A stretch of 40,974 nt of DNA from SAR86 cluster bacterium AG-447-A08 (GTDB lineage: Bacteria; Pseudomonadota; Gammaproteobacteria; Magnimaribacterales; Magnimaribacteraceae): the NCBI GenBank assembly GCA_003212335.1, contig QCQA01000011.1, positions 1-40,974 on the forward strand, written 5' to 3'. Under the pieces are notes generated by a model. It was not told the DNA's origin and ran no database searches. It saw only the letters and a program-made list of their open reading frames with translations. Positions 19,414 through 29,500 of the stretch are shown piece by piece. Position 1 is the first letter of the stretch. The number at the start of each line of letters is the position of its first letter. The position numbers and the translations under genes are program-made.

Positions 19414-22400
19414 TGCTTTGCTCGTTAATATTTTTCATTTCATTTAGAACTCTTTTGTAGTCGGTAGGCATAACTTTGATAAATTTCTCTCTCTGATTAT
19501 TCCAATCTTCTAATATGAAGCTCGCAACATCTGATTCTGTATAATCAAGATGTTTTGATATTAAGTCTTTAAGATCTTTTTCATCTTCTTCTATTAGATC
19601 TTCAATCTCAAAAGTTTCGTTGTTGCATTTTTTAGAGAAAATACCTTCGTTATCATATATATACGCAATACCTCCACTCATTCCTGCTCCAAAATTCCTT
19701 CCTGTAGGGCCTAGTATCACTGCCTTACCGCCAGTCATATATTCACAACCATGGTCTCCAATACCTTCTACGACTACAGTTGCGCCACTATTTCTTACAC
19801 AAAATCTTTCAGCAGCTATTCCTCTAAAATAAGCTTCTCCTCCTGTAGCACCATATAGAGCAACATTTCCTAGGAGGATATTTTCTTCAGCCTTAAATGA
19901 ACTATCTTTCGGTGGATATATTATTAATTTTCCACCAGAAAGGCCTTTGCCTACGTAGTCATTTGCATCACCTTCCAATCTAAATGTAATGCCTTTGACA
20001 AGCCATGCAGAAAAACTTTGACCAGCAGAACCATTAAAATTTATTTCTATGGTGTCATCGGGAAGATCATTTGTTTCCCAAACTTTAGCAACTTCATTCG
20101 ATAGCATCGTTCCGACAGTTCTATTTGTATTAACTATTTCGCTATCAAATGAAACCTTTTCTCCCTTTTCGATGGCGTTTTTACATTTTGCTATCAATGA
20201 ATTATCTAAGGCTTTTTCTAGTCCATGATCCTGGGCTCGTGTGTTGTAGACTTCAGTATTATCGAAGATCTTTTCAGCAGGTTGGAGAATACCACTGAAA
20301 TCCAGTCCGTTCCTTTTCCAGTGATCTATTGCAATATCAGTTTCCAAACAATCCACCCTGCCTATCATTTCATTAACAGTCTTAAAGCCTAATTCTGCCA
20401 TTATCATGCGAAGATCCTTAGCAACCATAAAGAGGTAATTAACAACATGCTCTGGTTTACCTTTAAATTTCTTCCTGAGTTCTTTATCTTGTGTAGCAAT
20501 GCCTACCGGACAGGTATTAAGATGGCACTTTCTCATCATTATGCAACCAAGAGTTACTAAAGGTGCAGTCGCAAATCCAAATTCTTCTGCTCCTAATAGA
20601 GCAGCAATAGCAACATCTCTTCCAGTTTTGATTTGACCATCTGTTTGAAGCACTACTCTAGATCGTAAGTTATTCATGACAAGAGTTTGGTGAGTTTCGG
20701 CTACTCCTAATTCCCAAGGAAGACCTGCATGTTTTATAGACGTGAGAGGAGAGGCCCCAGTTCCGCCATCATGACCTGCTATTACTAAATGATCTGTTTT
20801 AGCTTTTACAACTCCCGCTGCAATTGTTCCAACTCCTACTTCAGATACCAATTTGACACTTATCCTCGAGCTTCTATTAGCATTTTTTAGGTCATGAATA
20901 AGCTGAGCTATGTCTTCTATTGAGTAAATATCGTGATGAGGAGGAGGGCTGATCAGGCCAACTCCAGGTGTTGAGTGTCTAATTTTTGCAATATAGTCAT
21001 CAACTTTTTTTCCAGGAAGTTCTCCTCCTTCGCCAGGTTTTGCACCTTGGGATATTTTAATTTGTAATTCATCAGAGTTAGTTAGATACCTCATCGTTAC
21101 CCCAAACCTTCCTGAGGCGACCTGTTTTATTGCAGATCTTTTCGATACACCTGATGCATCGGGCTTAAATCTAATTGGATCTTCACCTCCCTCTCCTGTA
21201 TTGGACTTACCACCCAATTCATTCATAGCTATAGCAAGAGATTCATGTGATTCAGTAGAAATAGAGCCTAAACTCATAGCGCCAGTTGCAAATCTCTTGA
21301 CTATCTCTTTTTCACTTTCTACTTCATCAATACTTACAGGTTTAGATGATTTCTTGAACTTAAGCAAACCTCTCAGCGAACTTTGCTTAGTTGAAACCTC
21401 ATTTGCGTGTCTTGCGAAGTCCCAATATGCATCCTCATTGTTTGTTCTTGCAGCTAGCTGAAGTGAAGATATTGTTTTAGGATCCCACATATGGGCATCT
21501 CCACCATTTCTCCAGTGAAAGTCTCCAGGGTTTGGTAACGTAGTTACATTAATCGCTTCTTCAGGATATCCAAGATCATGCCTTCTCTTTTGTTCATTAA
21601 AAAGAGCTTCGAAACTAATACCTCCAACCCTGCTTGCTGTACCAGGGAAGGAATTTTGTATGATTTCATCTGAAAGTCCTACTGCCTCAAAAATTTGAGC
21701 CCCCTTATAAGAATGAAGCGTAGATATGCCCATCTTAGCCATAACCTTGAGAATTCCTTTTTTGGTTCCCTTTTTATATGCCTCTACGATTTGATCTTTT
21801 TCTTTCAAATTCTCATCTTGAAGAGTTCCATCTTCAAGCGATTGATAAATAGCTTCAAAAGCTAAATAAGGATTTATTGCATCCGCACCGTATCCAAAGA
21901 GCAAACAGTGATGATGAACTTCTCTTGCTTCTCCAGTTTCTAAAATAATACCTATCTTAGTTCTGAGTTGTTTTTTTATGAGGTGATGATGAATTGAAGA
22001 ACAGGCCAATAGAGAGCTTAGTGACATTCTAGAAGAAGAGACTTCCTTGTCGGAAAGAATGATAAAAGAATATTCATCTTGAATTGCTGCCTCAGCTTCT
22101 AGTGCAATTTCAGTCAACCTTGAGAGCATACCTTTTAGCCCATCTTTTTTTGAATATGTAAGGTCTATCGTTTGTGTTTTCCAATCATCTACAGATATTT
22201 CTTTGATTGCGCTTAAATCTTGATTAGAAAGTATGGGATTCTTAACTCTCAGTCTTTTGACATTGCTTTTATCATTTTCAAGTAAGTTTCCCTCTGGACC
22301 TATCAAGCACTCCAACGACATAATTACTTCTTCTCTTATAGAATCAATAGCAGGGTTTGTAACTTGGGCAAACAATTGTTTGAAGTAATCGAATAAAAGC

Positions 22401-23968
22401 CTTGGTTTATCTGATAGACAAGCTAAAGCCGCATCATTACCCATTGATCCTAGAGGATCCCTTAATTCCGATACCAGAGGAAGCAACATAAATTGCATTG
22501 TCTCGGTCGTGTAACCAAACGACCTCATTCTAGCTATAAGATTTGGCTCTATGACATCTTTGTCTAAATTTCCCTTGAGTTCTTCCACATCAATAATTGA
22601 TCTATTCCATTCTAAATAATCATTTCTGTTGACGATATCTTCCTTAATGGTCTCATCAGGAATCATCTCTCCCTTTTCAAAGTCTATAAGGAACATCTTG
22701 CCAGGTTGCAACCTTCCTTTTTTAACTACTTTTTTAGAGTCCACGGGAAGGACCCCCACCTCAGAAGCCATTATTACTTTGTCTTCATCAGTAAGATAAA
22801 ACCTGCTAGGCCTTAGACCATTTCTATCTAGAACCGCCCCAACTTTTTTTCCGTCTGTAAATACAATAGAAGCTGGACCATCCCAGGGCTCTATCATTGA
22901 AGAACTGAATTGATAAAAAGCTTTCTTTTGCTCGGACATGTTTTTATCAGACTGCCAGGCTTCAGGTATCATCATCATGACAGACTCTTGCAGGCTTCTC
23001 CCAGAGAGGATAAGAAATTCTAGAACATTATCGAAACTTCCGGAGTCAGTACAATCCAATTCTGTGATTGGAAAAAGTTTTTCTATGTCTGCACCAAATA
23101 AATCACTTTTCACCGTACCCTGTCTTGCCTTCATGGCATTCATATTGCCTCTTAATGTATTGATCTCACCGTTGTGGCACATATACCTATTAGGTTGCGC
23201 TCTATCCCATGAAGGAAAAGTATTTGTACTAAATCTGGAATGAACCATAGCTAAGTGCGTCTCAAATTCCTCATCTTCAAGATCAGGATAAAAAGGAAAT
23301 AATTGCGAAGGGGTCAGCATACCTTTGTAAACAATAACTGAAGTCGATAAGCTGCATACATAGAAAAGTTTTGCCTCATTAAGTTCACTATCGCCTCTTA
23401 GTAAGTGGCTAACTCTCTTTCTAATTAAAAATAACTTCCTGTCAAATTCTTCCTGACTAAGACCTTCTTCGGCCTGAATAAACAGTTGTTTAATGAAAGG
23501 TTGAGCACCTCTGGATGCAGGACCTACATCTGCTTTGTCAGGATCGACGGGCACATCTCTCCATCCAATGCTTTTCTGATTTTCTTGAGCAATTATTTTT
23601 TCGAATTCACTAACGCAGTGATCTCTTTCTTTATCATTAACAGGAAGAAAGATATTTCCAACAGCATATTTACCCATTTCGGGGAGTTCGAAGCCGGCTT
23701 TAGTAGCCTGGGATCTAAAAAAACTATCAGGTAGAGCAATCAGTATTCCAGCACCATCTCCTGTATTTTCTTCAAATCCGCATCCACCTCGATGATCCAT
23801 CTTCGAGTTGACATGAAAAGCATCATCCATGATTTCTCTGGACGGTATACCTTTAATATTTGCAACTAGTCCGACACCACATGAATCTTTTTCAAATTGG
23901 GGATCGTACAACCCGCTTTTTGCAGGGAAACCAAATCTATACTTATGTTTAAGCTTAAAATTCTTCAT
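19406..23968 (-). CDS. gltB: Glutamate synthase [NADPH] large chain
   Basis: 1520 residues, the usual length. The class II amidotransferase domain begins at the N-terminal nucleophile Cys30 (KDSCGVGLVANIKG), so a 29-residue leader should be removed. Then come a central domain, the FMN/2-oxoglutarate synthase domain (SGVSKRSAIKQVASGRFGV; GEGGELPGKKV; GHDGGTGASPLTS) and the [3Fe-4S] cysteines in CIMMRKCHLNTCPVG. The C-terminal beta-helix domain has GYGTGG-like repeats (GATGGEAYFRG, GEYMTGGKAV-like). With gltD it forms the NADPH-GOGAT of ammonia assimilation. A 13-base palindrome (23976-23988) lies just upstream of the ATG. Confidence 0.98.
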   Translation of the reverse strand: MKNFKLKHKYRFGFPAKSGLYDPQFEKDSCGVGLVANIKGIPSREIMDDAFHVNSKMDHRGGCGFEENTGDGAGILIALPDSFFRSQATKAGFELPEMGKYAVGNIFLPVNDKERDHCVSEFEKIIAQENQKSIGWRDVPVDPDKADVGPASRGAQPFIKQLFIQAEEGLSQEEFDRKLFLIRKRVSHLLRGDSELNEAKLFYVCSLSTSVIVYKGMLTPSQLFPFYPDLEDEEFETHLAMVHSRFSTNTFPSWDRAQPNRYMCHNGEINTLRGNMNAMKARQGTVKSDLFGADIEKLFPITELDCTDSGSFDNVLEFLILSGRSLQESVMMMIPEAWQSDKNMSEQKKAFYQFSSSMIEPWDGPASIVFTDGKKVGAVLDRNGLRPSRFYLTDEDKVIMASEVGVLPVDSKKVVKKGRLQPGKMFLIDFEKGEMIPDETIKEDIVNRNDYLEWNRSIIDVEELKGNLDKDVIEPNLIARMRSFGYTTETMQFMLLPLVSELRDPLGSMGNDAALACLSDKPRLLFDYFKQLFAQVTNPAIDSIREEVIMSLECLIGPEGNLLENDKSNVKRLRVKNPILSNQDLSAIKEISVDDWKTQTIDLTYSKKDGLKGMLSRLTEIALEAEAAIQDEYSFIILSDKEVSSSRMSLSSLLACSSIHHHLIKKQLRTKIGIILETGEAREVHHHCLLFGYGADAINPYLAFEAIYQSLEDGTLQDENLKEKDQIVEAYKKGTKKGILKVMAKMGISTLHSYKGAQIFEAVGLSDEIIQNSFPGTASRVGGISFEALFNEQKRRHDLGYPEEAINVTTLPNPGDFHWRNGGDAHMWDPKTISSLQLAARTNNEDAYWDFARHANEVSTKQSSLRGLLKFKKSSKPVSIDEVESEKEIVKRFATGAMSLGSISTESHESLAIAMNELGGKSNTGEGGEDPIRFKPDASGVSKRSAIKQVASGRFGVTMRYLTNSDELQIKISQGAKPGEGGELPGKKVDDYIAKIRHSTPGVGLISPPPHHDIYSIEDIAQLIHDLKNANRSSRISVKLVSEVGVGTIAAGVVKAKTDHLVIAGHDGGTGASPLTSIKHAGLPWELGVAETHQTLVMNNLRSRVVLQTDGQIKTGRDVAIAALLGAEEFGFATAPLVTLGCIMMRKCHLNTCPVGIATQDKELRKKFKGKPEHVVNYLFMVAKDLRMIMAELGFKTVNEMIGRVDCLETDIAIDHWKRNGLDFSGILQPAEKIFDNTEVYNTRAQDHGLEKALDNSLIAKCKNAIEKGEKVSFDSEIVNTNRTVGTMLSNEVAKVWETNDLPDDTIEINFNGSAGQSFSAWLVKGITFRLEGDANDYVGKGLSGGKLIIYPPKDSSFKAEENILLGNVALYGATGGEAYFRGIAAERFCVRNSGATVVVEGIGDHGCEYMTGGKAVILGPTGRNFGAGMSGGIAYIYDNEGIFSKKCNNETFEIEDLIEEDEKDLKDLISKHLDYTESDVASFILEDWNNQREKFIKVMPTDYKRVLNEMKNINEQSNG

Positions 23969-23975
23969 ATTTTGT

Positions 23976-23988
23976 GGGTTATTAACCC
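23976..23988. repeat. Short palindrome upstream of gltB
   Basis: GGGTTATTAACCC, a perfect inverted repeat around a central T, ends 8 bases before the gltB start codon. It lies where a Shine-Dalgarno would be, and none is otherwise seen. It may be an operator or a translation-control hairpin; function unknown. Confidence 0.4.
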
Positions 23989-24076
23989 TCAGCTAACTAT
24001 TTTGCCGAAAAAAGTAAATCTGAGAATTGCGCAGGTGAAAGATTGTACCTTTTGTAGAGTCATCTGGGAAGATTGA

Positions 24077-25150
24077 CTATGTTAATTTTATTGAATTTAG
24101 AATCTCTCGATCATCAATATCACTGCAAACTTCTGCACTTCCTATGGAGTTAAGAAGAACAAAATTTAATTGATTTCCTTTTCTTTTCTTATCCGACGAC
24201 ATTAATTCTAGAAGATGATCAGGCTGAAATTCTTTATTTTTATGCTCATCAGAAAGTACATTTGAAATAAGGCCTTTAATTCTTTCACTCTCAACTCTTT
24301 CGAGACCCAGAACCTTTTCAGAAAGATTTGTAGCCATTATTATCCCCAAAGCAACAGCCTCGCCGTGTGAGAACTCTTTATACCTCCCATAAACTTCTAT
24401 AGCATGGCCAAAAGTATGACCGAAATTAAGCCACTTTCTGACACCTTGTTCTGTTTCATCTCTTGAAACAACTTCAGCTTTAATTTCAATAGATTTTGAT
24501 ATCGCCTCTAACAACATAGAATCTTCTGCCTTTATAAGATCGTCAATGTTTTCTTGTAGCCAAATGAAGAACTCTTCATCAATTATTAATGAATGTTTTA
24601 CGATTTCCGCTAAACCTTCCCTAATCTGAGATTCATTTAATCCTTTTAGAAGAAGAGTATCACTTAATACCTTAGTAGGCTGATGAAAAGACCCGATCAT
24701 ATTCTTTCCTTTAGGGTGATTGATAGCAGTTTTACCGCCCACGGAAGCATCGACTTGGGCCAATAATGTAGATGGCATCAGAACAAAATCAACTCCTCTT
24801 TGATAAGTAGCCGCCGCAAAGCCAGTCATATCACAGATTATCCCTCCACCGAGCGCAAATAGGACACAATCCCTGCTGAAACTTTTCTCTATAAGCAAAT
24901 CATGAATTAGGGCCAATGTCGTATACGTTTTATTTTCTTCACTAGCATCTAATGTAATTTCAGCAAATTTGGAAGATATTCCCTCAAGTCTTTCTTTGAC
25001 ATTATTTTTTACTTTTAAATCAATATTCGAATCAATTACCAGAAGTATTTCTCTTTCTGAAAACTCCTTAAAATTTTCTTGGTTAAGAATTTCTGAACCT
25101 ACCAAGACTGAATAGTTCTTGGAATCTGTATTAATTTTTATTTCCTTCAT
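24077..25150 (-). CDS. aroB: 3-dehydroquinate synthase
   Basis: Converts DAHP to 3-dehydroquinate, step two of the shikimate pathway, using NAD and a divalent metal. 357 residues, typical. The NAD-binding ALGGGIICDMTGFAAATYQRG is followed by the substrate and metal blocks VDASVGGKTAINHPKGKNMIGSFHQP, RKWLNFGHTFGHAIE and FSHGEAVALGI. The start codon overlaps the aroK stop by one base (TAATG), so it is coupled to aroK. A 108-base gap separates it from gltB. Confidence 0.97.
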   Translation of the reverse strand: MKEIKINTDSKNYSVLVGSEILNQENFKEFSEREILLVIDSNIDLKVKNNVKERLEGISSKFAEITLDASEENKTYTTLALIHDLLIEKSFSRDCVLFALGGGIICDMTGFAAATYQRGVDFVLMPSTLLAQVDASVGGKTAINHPKGKNMIGSFHQPTKVLSDTLLLKGLNESQIREGLAEIVKHSLIIDEEFFIWLQENIDDLIKAEDSMLLEAISKSIEIKAEVVSRDETEQGVRKWLNFGHTFGHAIEVYGRYKEFSHGEAVALGIIMATNLSEKVLGLERVESERIKGLISNVLSDEHKNKEFQPDHLLELMSSDKKRKGNQLNFVLLNSIGSAEVCSDIDDREILNSIKLT

Positions 25151-25653
25151 TAAATCAATTTGAGCTCTTGAATTATTTTATCCACTGTCTCATTGGGAGT
25201 ATTTGTCTCTTCTATAATTATCTCGCTACAAGTTTCATAAATTGGATTACGTAATTTTGCCATCTCCTTGAGAGTTTCTTCTTTATTATCAGTATTTTGC
25301 AAAAGTGGTCTGTCTTTATCATTCATAGTCCTTTCTAATTGACTTTGAATGCTTGTTTTTAAATAAATACCTGTACCTTTTTTTAACAAAGCTCTATTTT
25401 CTTCTCTTAGAACTATACCTCCACCTGTTGAGATTACGCAATTATCTTCTTCAATGAGTTTACTAAGAGTTTCAAATTCTCTTTCTCTAAATCTCTCTTC
25501 TCCTTCTATATCAAAAATCCAAGAAATAGTTGCTCCAGCTTTCTTTTCTATTTGTTCATCTGTATCAAAGAAATTAAGACCCATTCTTTTAGAAAGTTTT
25601 TTACCTACAACTGACTTTCCAGAAGCCATAGGTCCAATAATAATTAGCTTCAT
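25150..25653 (-). CDS. aroK: Shikimate kinase
   Basis: Phosphorylates shikimate with ATP. 167 residues, typical. P-loop GPMASGKSVVGKKLS (residues 7-21), shikimate-binding DTDEQIEKKAG, Walker-B-like STGGGIVLREENR and the lid arginine region KDRPLL. It is the first gene of aroK-aroB, 20 bases from the divergent PBP1a frame. In related bacteria pilMNOPQ (hofM-Q in E. coli) lies between ponA/mrcA and aroK; here that block is absent. Confidence 0.96.
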   Translation of the reverse strand: MKLIIIGPMASGKSVVGKKLSKRMGLNFFDTDEQIEKKAGATISWIFDIEGEERFREREFETLSKLIEEDNCVISTGGGIVLREENRALLKKGTGIYLKTSIQSQLERTMNDKDRPLLQNTDNKEETLKEMAKLRNPIYETCSEIIIEETNTPNETVDKIIQELKLI

Positions 25654-25673
25654 TGAGTTATTATAACTCCTAG

Positions 25674-28046
25674 ATGTTTGTTAAATTGAAAACATATTTA
25701 GTTTTAATGACTAAGAGCCTAATTGGCAGATTAAGCCTTTTATTTTTATCTCTTACTTTTATGTTTCTCTCTAGTCTAAACCTATATATAGGCAGCAAAC
25801 TACCTGATGAACGAACAATTAGAGATATTGAACTACAAATACCTTTAAAAATATTTTCATCTGATGCGAAGCTAATTGGCGAGTTTGGAGAAAAAAGAAG
25901 AACTGCATTAAACTTTGACGAAATTCCAACACACTATGTTCATGCAGTATTAGCTGCAGAAGATGATAATTTCTTTTCTCATTCCGGAGTTAGCTACACA
26001 GGTCTTGCACGTTCCTTATACCGTCTATTAGTATCAGGAAGAATTCAAGGAGGCGGTAGTACCATCACAATGCAAGTAGCCGGTAACTATCTAACCAGCA
26101 GAGATGTGAGTCTTTTTAGAAAAGTAAAAGATATTTTTCTTGCATATAGGCTTGAAGAAACTTATTCGAAAGAAGAAATCTTCGAGTTTTATGTCAATAG
26201 AATCTTCTTTGGAAATAGGGCTTATGGAATTGCAGCTGCGAGTGAGGTCTATTACGGAAGACCTTTATCAGAATTAAATCTTGCTCAGTGGGCTATGATT
26301 GCAGCACTTCCCAAAGCTCCGTCGTCGATGAATCCACTTGTTAATCCTAGAAGAGCGCTTGTAAGAAGAAACTGGATATTAGAACGTATGCTTGAATTAG
26401 GTTTTATTCATTCAGAACAATTCAGACTTGCCATAGATGCCCCATTAACCGCAAATTACTATGGTCTCGTTTCTGAGGTTGAGGCTCCTTATGTTGCTGA
26501 AGAGGTAAGGCGCTATATGATTCAGGAATATGGCTTAAAGGCTTACTCAGAAGGTTTGGAGGTTTTCACAACAATTGACTCAAAGTTTCAAAACCAAGCC
26601 TCAAGATCAGTCTCCCTTGGTTTAGAGGACTACGATAAGCGCCATGGATTTAGAGAGCCAGAAAATATATTTGAAGTTTTTCCAGAAGGATTCTTCGATC
26701 AGCCAAAGAATGTTAAACAGACTAATATAGAAAATAGTCTCAAGCGAGATGATGAGGATTTGTTAGATACAGAATCAACCCTATTAGATGTTTTAGATTA
26801 TCTAGATAAATTTACGGAAAATAAAAACCGTTTCTTGGGCGTCGTAACTAAAGTTGAAACGAACCTTGAATTTTTAACGAAGGCTGGTGATATATTAGAA
26901 ATTCCTTGGATAGAGAAATATAACTGGGCAAGGCCTTATATAAATGAAAACAGGCGTGGAGCAAGACCAAGAAGCTTTGAAGACATATTAAATTTAGGTG
27001 ACATTATCTGGTTAAAACAAGATGCTCTTACCCAGAATATTGAGCTCACTCAGATCCCTGATGCTCAAAGTGCTCTTATTTCTTTGGATCCTCAATCAGG
27101 TGCTATTCTTGCTTTAGTTGGAGGATATGATTTTTTTCTAAGTAAGTTCAATAGAGCTGAACAAGCATCACCTTTACTAGGATCAAATTTCAAACCTTTC
27201 CTATATGCAGCAGCCTTCTCAGATAAGTTTACCCCTTCTTCTTTGATAAATGATGCTCCTATAATATTCGATGATGAGGCCTTAGAAGAAAGATGGAGGC
27301 CCAGAAATGCCAGTGGTAAATTTTTTGGTCCGACAAGACTCAGAGAAGGGTTAATTCAAAGTAGAAATCTTGTTTCTGTGAGACTGCTTAGAGAATTGGG
27401 GATTGAAAAGGTTCGTTCTTATTCTGAAAAATTTGGCTTTGACAAACAAAGACTTCCTGCAGATTTATCATTATCTTTAGGCACAGCATCTTTAAATCCA
27501 TTAAGCAATGCCTCTGCTTATTCTGTTTTTGCAAGTGGTGGAAAGAGAGTTGAGCCTTATTTGATTAAAAAGATTACAGATAGATCGGGAAAAATACTCT
27601 TTGAAAAACAAGTAGAGAATCCTGAACAAGTTATAGATCCTCGCGTAGCCTTCCTTGTCAATGATATTTTAAAAGAAGCTGCAACTAGAGGAACCGCAAA
27701 AAAAGTTTCAGAACTACAAAGGACTGACTTTGCTGGCAAAACAGGAACTACCAATAAAGCAGAAAGTACTTGGTTCACAGGATATAACGATCATATTGTT
27801 ACCTCTGTGTGGGTAGGATTTGATCAACCCAAAAGTTTAGGGGATAGAGAATTTGGTTCATCCATTGCTTTACCTATTTGGCTGAATTATAAAAAAGAGA
27901 TTATAGATAATGTACCCATATCTCAGACACTTCCTCCCGAGGGCCTCTCGATAATCAAAATTGACAAGGATTCTGGTGAAAAGGCAAGGCCAGATAGCAA
28001 TAATGTAATGTTTGAATATTTTTTAGAAGAAAATATGCCTAATTAG
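25674..28046 (+). CDS. mrcA: Penicillin-binding protein 1A
   Basis: A bifunctional peptidoglycan synthase anchored in the inner membrane, 790 residues as read. A single N-terminal membrane segment (about residues 14-40) is followed by PDERTIRDIELQIPLKIFS, the usual PBP1A start. The GT51 transglycosylase has its catalytic Glu in AAEDDNFFSHSGV and the motif GGSTITMQ. The transpeptidase has SNFK (Ser about 504) and KTGTT (about 689-693). The ODD/OB-like insert is about residues 310-460. The ATG at 25707 (residue 12) gives an N-terminus closer to the family and may be the true start; neither has a clear Shine-Dalgarno. It ends in an 8-base overlap with the convergent slmA. Confidence 0.95.
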   Translation: MFVKLKTYLVLMTKSLIGRLSLLFLSLTFMFLSSLNLYIGSKLPDERTIRDIELQIPLKIFSSDAKLIGEFGEKRRTALNFDEIPTHYVHAVLAAEDDNFFSHSGVSYTGLARSLYRLLVSGRIQGGGSTITMQVAGNYLTSRDVSLFRKVKDIFLAYRLEETYSKEEIFEFYVNRIFFGNRAYGIAAASEVYYGRPLSELNLAQWAMIAALPKAPSSMNPLVNPRRALVRRNWILERMLELGFIHSEQFRLAIDAPLTANYYGLVSEVEAPYVAEEVRRYMIQEYGLKAYSEGLEVFTTIDSKFQNQASRSVSLGLEDYDKRHGFREPENIFEVFPEGFFDQPKNVKQTNIENSLKRDDEDLLDTESTLLDVLDYLDKFTENKNRFLGVVTKVETNLEFLTKAGDILEIPWIEKYNWARPYINENRRGARPRSFEDILNLGDIIWLKQDALTQNIELTQIPDAQSALISLDPQSGAILALVGGYDFFLSKFNRAEQASPLLGSNFKPFLYAAAFSDKFTPSSLINDAPIIFDDEALEERWRPRNASGKFFGPTRLREGLIQSRNLVSVRLLRELGIEKVRSYSEKFGFDKQRLPADLSLSLGTASLNPLSNASAYSVFASGGKRVEPYLIKKITDRSGKILFEKQVENPEQVIDPRVAFLVNDILKEAATRGTAKKVSELQRTDFAGKTGTTNKAESTWFTGYNDHIVTSVWVGFDQPKSLGDREFGSSIALPIWLNYKKEIIDNVPISQTLPPEGLSIIKIDKDSGEKARPDSNNVMFEYFLEENMPN

Positions 28047-28626
28047 CTCTTAGTGCAGAAATAAGAAATTCAAATTGGTCATTTATCCTCTTGGATGGTG
28101 AGTCTTGAAAACCAGATCTAACGAATTGTTGAATAATCCCTTCTGAGCAAGCAAGAAGGAGGTTAGCTGCCGAAGCTGTAGGTAGATTGAGTTTCTTTTT
28201 AGTAACTTGTTCATATTTTTGGAGGTTCTGCTTCATTAAAAGCTCAATCTTAGACATCATCTGACCTATTCTTTCATCAAGACTCGTCTCATCAACTGAG
28301 AAGGCTTCCCTAGTTAAGAGTCGGGCTAACCCTGGATTTCTTTCGCTGAAAGTAACTAATAAAATAAGAGTTTTCTTTACTTTATCTAATTCGTCCCCGT
28401 CTGCAGAATTTATATTACTTATCAAGTCAAAAATATTTTGTTCACAGAAATCTACCAAGCCAGAATAAATCTTTTTTTTACTAGGAAAATGTCTATAGAT
28501 AGCAGCTTCAGTTATACCGCACTCATTGGCAAGAAGTGACGTTGTAATCTTAACTGGGCCTTTTTCACCAAGCATTTTAGCCAGGCTTTGCATGATATCT
28601 AGTTGACGTGGCTTTAGCTCATTCAT
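28039..28626 (-). CDS. slmA: Nucleoid occlusion factor SlmA (TetR family)
   Basis: A DNA-binding division inhibitor that blocks FtsZ ring assembly over the chromosome. 195 residues, normal. The N-terminal helix-turn-helix runs ITTSLLANECGITEAAIYRHFPSKKKIY, followed by the SlmA block FSERNPGLARLLT and the C-terminal LLACSEGIIQQFVRSGF. These blocks separate SlmA from other TetR proteins. It is third in algC-argB-slmA, 8 bases after argB, the usual neighbourhood near dut/pyrE in gammaproteobacteria. Confidence 0.93.
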   Translation of the reverse strand: MNELKPRQLDIMQSLAKMLGEKGPVKITTSLLANECGITEAAIYRHFPSKKKIYSGLVDFCEQNIFDLISNINSADGDELDKVKKTLILLVTFSERNPGLARLLTREAFSVDETSLDERIGQMMSKIELLMKQNLQKYEQVTKKKLNLPTASAANLLLACSEGIIQQFVRSGFQDSPSKRINDQFEFLISALRAN

Positions 28627-28634
28627 GTCACTAA

Positions 28635-29498
28635 TTAGCTTATCATAGTTCCTACACCTTCCTCAGTAAGTACTTCTAATAGAACTGCATGAGGAACTCT
28701 TCCATCTATAATGTGGCAAGATTTAACACCATTTTTCTTAGCTTCTAACGCGGCAGTTAATTTAGGAGTCATTCCCCCTTTGATGAATTTTTCCTTGAGA
28801 ACTTTTTGACCTTTTTTTAGAGAAATCTTAGAGATAAGTTTATTTTCTGAATCTCCAATGCCTTTAACATCGGTTAATAGAATTAATTTTTCAGCCTTTA
28901 GTGACTGCGCTACCTCTCCAGCAACAACATCTGCATTAATATTCCAGTAATCATTATTTTTTGATTTACCGATTGGAGCTATAACAGGGATAAAGCCATT
29001 ATCAATTTTTTTCTTTATCTCTCCAGTCAGAATTTTTTGAACTTTTCCAACATATCCAAGGTCTGGACCTGCATCATTATTTCTTTTTGTAGCTCTAATA
29101 ATCGAATACTTATTATGGTTGAAGGAAATTGCATTACCTCCAAAATGTTTAATTAACCTAACTATTTCATGATTTATTTGTGTGCCAAGTATTTTTTTTA
29201 CGACACTCATCACAGATTTAGTAGTTACCCTTAAACCTCCGATAAATTCAGATTCAAGCCCAGCTTTGGAGAGCTCTTTGCCAATTTGAGGTCCTCCTCC
29301 ATGAATTATTACCGGATTCATGCCTACAAGCTTCATAAGTGCTATATCTCTTGCGAAGCTTTTTTTTAGAGATTCATCCGTCATCGCAGCTCCTCCGTAT
29401 TTAACGACAATTATCTTCCCTTTAAATTTTTGTATATAAGGCAATCCCTCACTTAGTACTAAAGCAATGTTTTCAGCTTGTTTTCTAGTTATAGCCAT
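28635..29498 (-). CDS. argB: Acetylglutamate kinase
   Basis: Phosphorylates N-acetylglutamate, step two of arginine synthesis. 287 residues, typical of the cyclic-pathway enzymes. VVKYGGAAM (N-terminal ATP-site Lys) is followed by IIHGGGPQIG, GGLRVT, NINADVVAGEVA, LLTDVKGI and the C-terminal KGGMTPKLTAALEA with HIIDGRVPHAVLLEVLTEEGVGTMI. Several Lys-rich segments reflect AT-biased codon use. It lies two bases after algC and 8 before slmA. Confidence 0.97.
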   Translation of the reverse strand: MAITRKQAENIALVLSEGLPYIQKFKGKIIVVKYGGAAMTDESLKKSFARDIALMKLVGMNPVIIHGGGPQIGKELSKAGLESEFIGGLRVTTKSVMSVVKKILGTQINHEIVRLIKHFGGNAISFNHNKYSIIRATKRNNDAGPDLGYVGKVQKILTGEIKKKIDNGFIPVIAPIGKSKNNDYWNINADVVAGEVAQSLKAEKLILLTDVKGIGDSENKLISKISLKKGQKVLKEKFIKGGMTPKLTAALEAKKNGVKSCHIIDGRVPHAVLLEVLTEEGVGTMIS

Positions 29499-29500
29499 TT

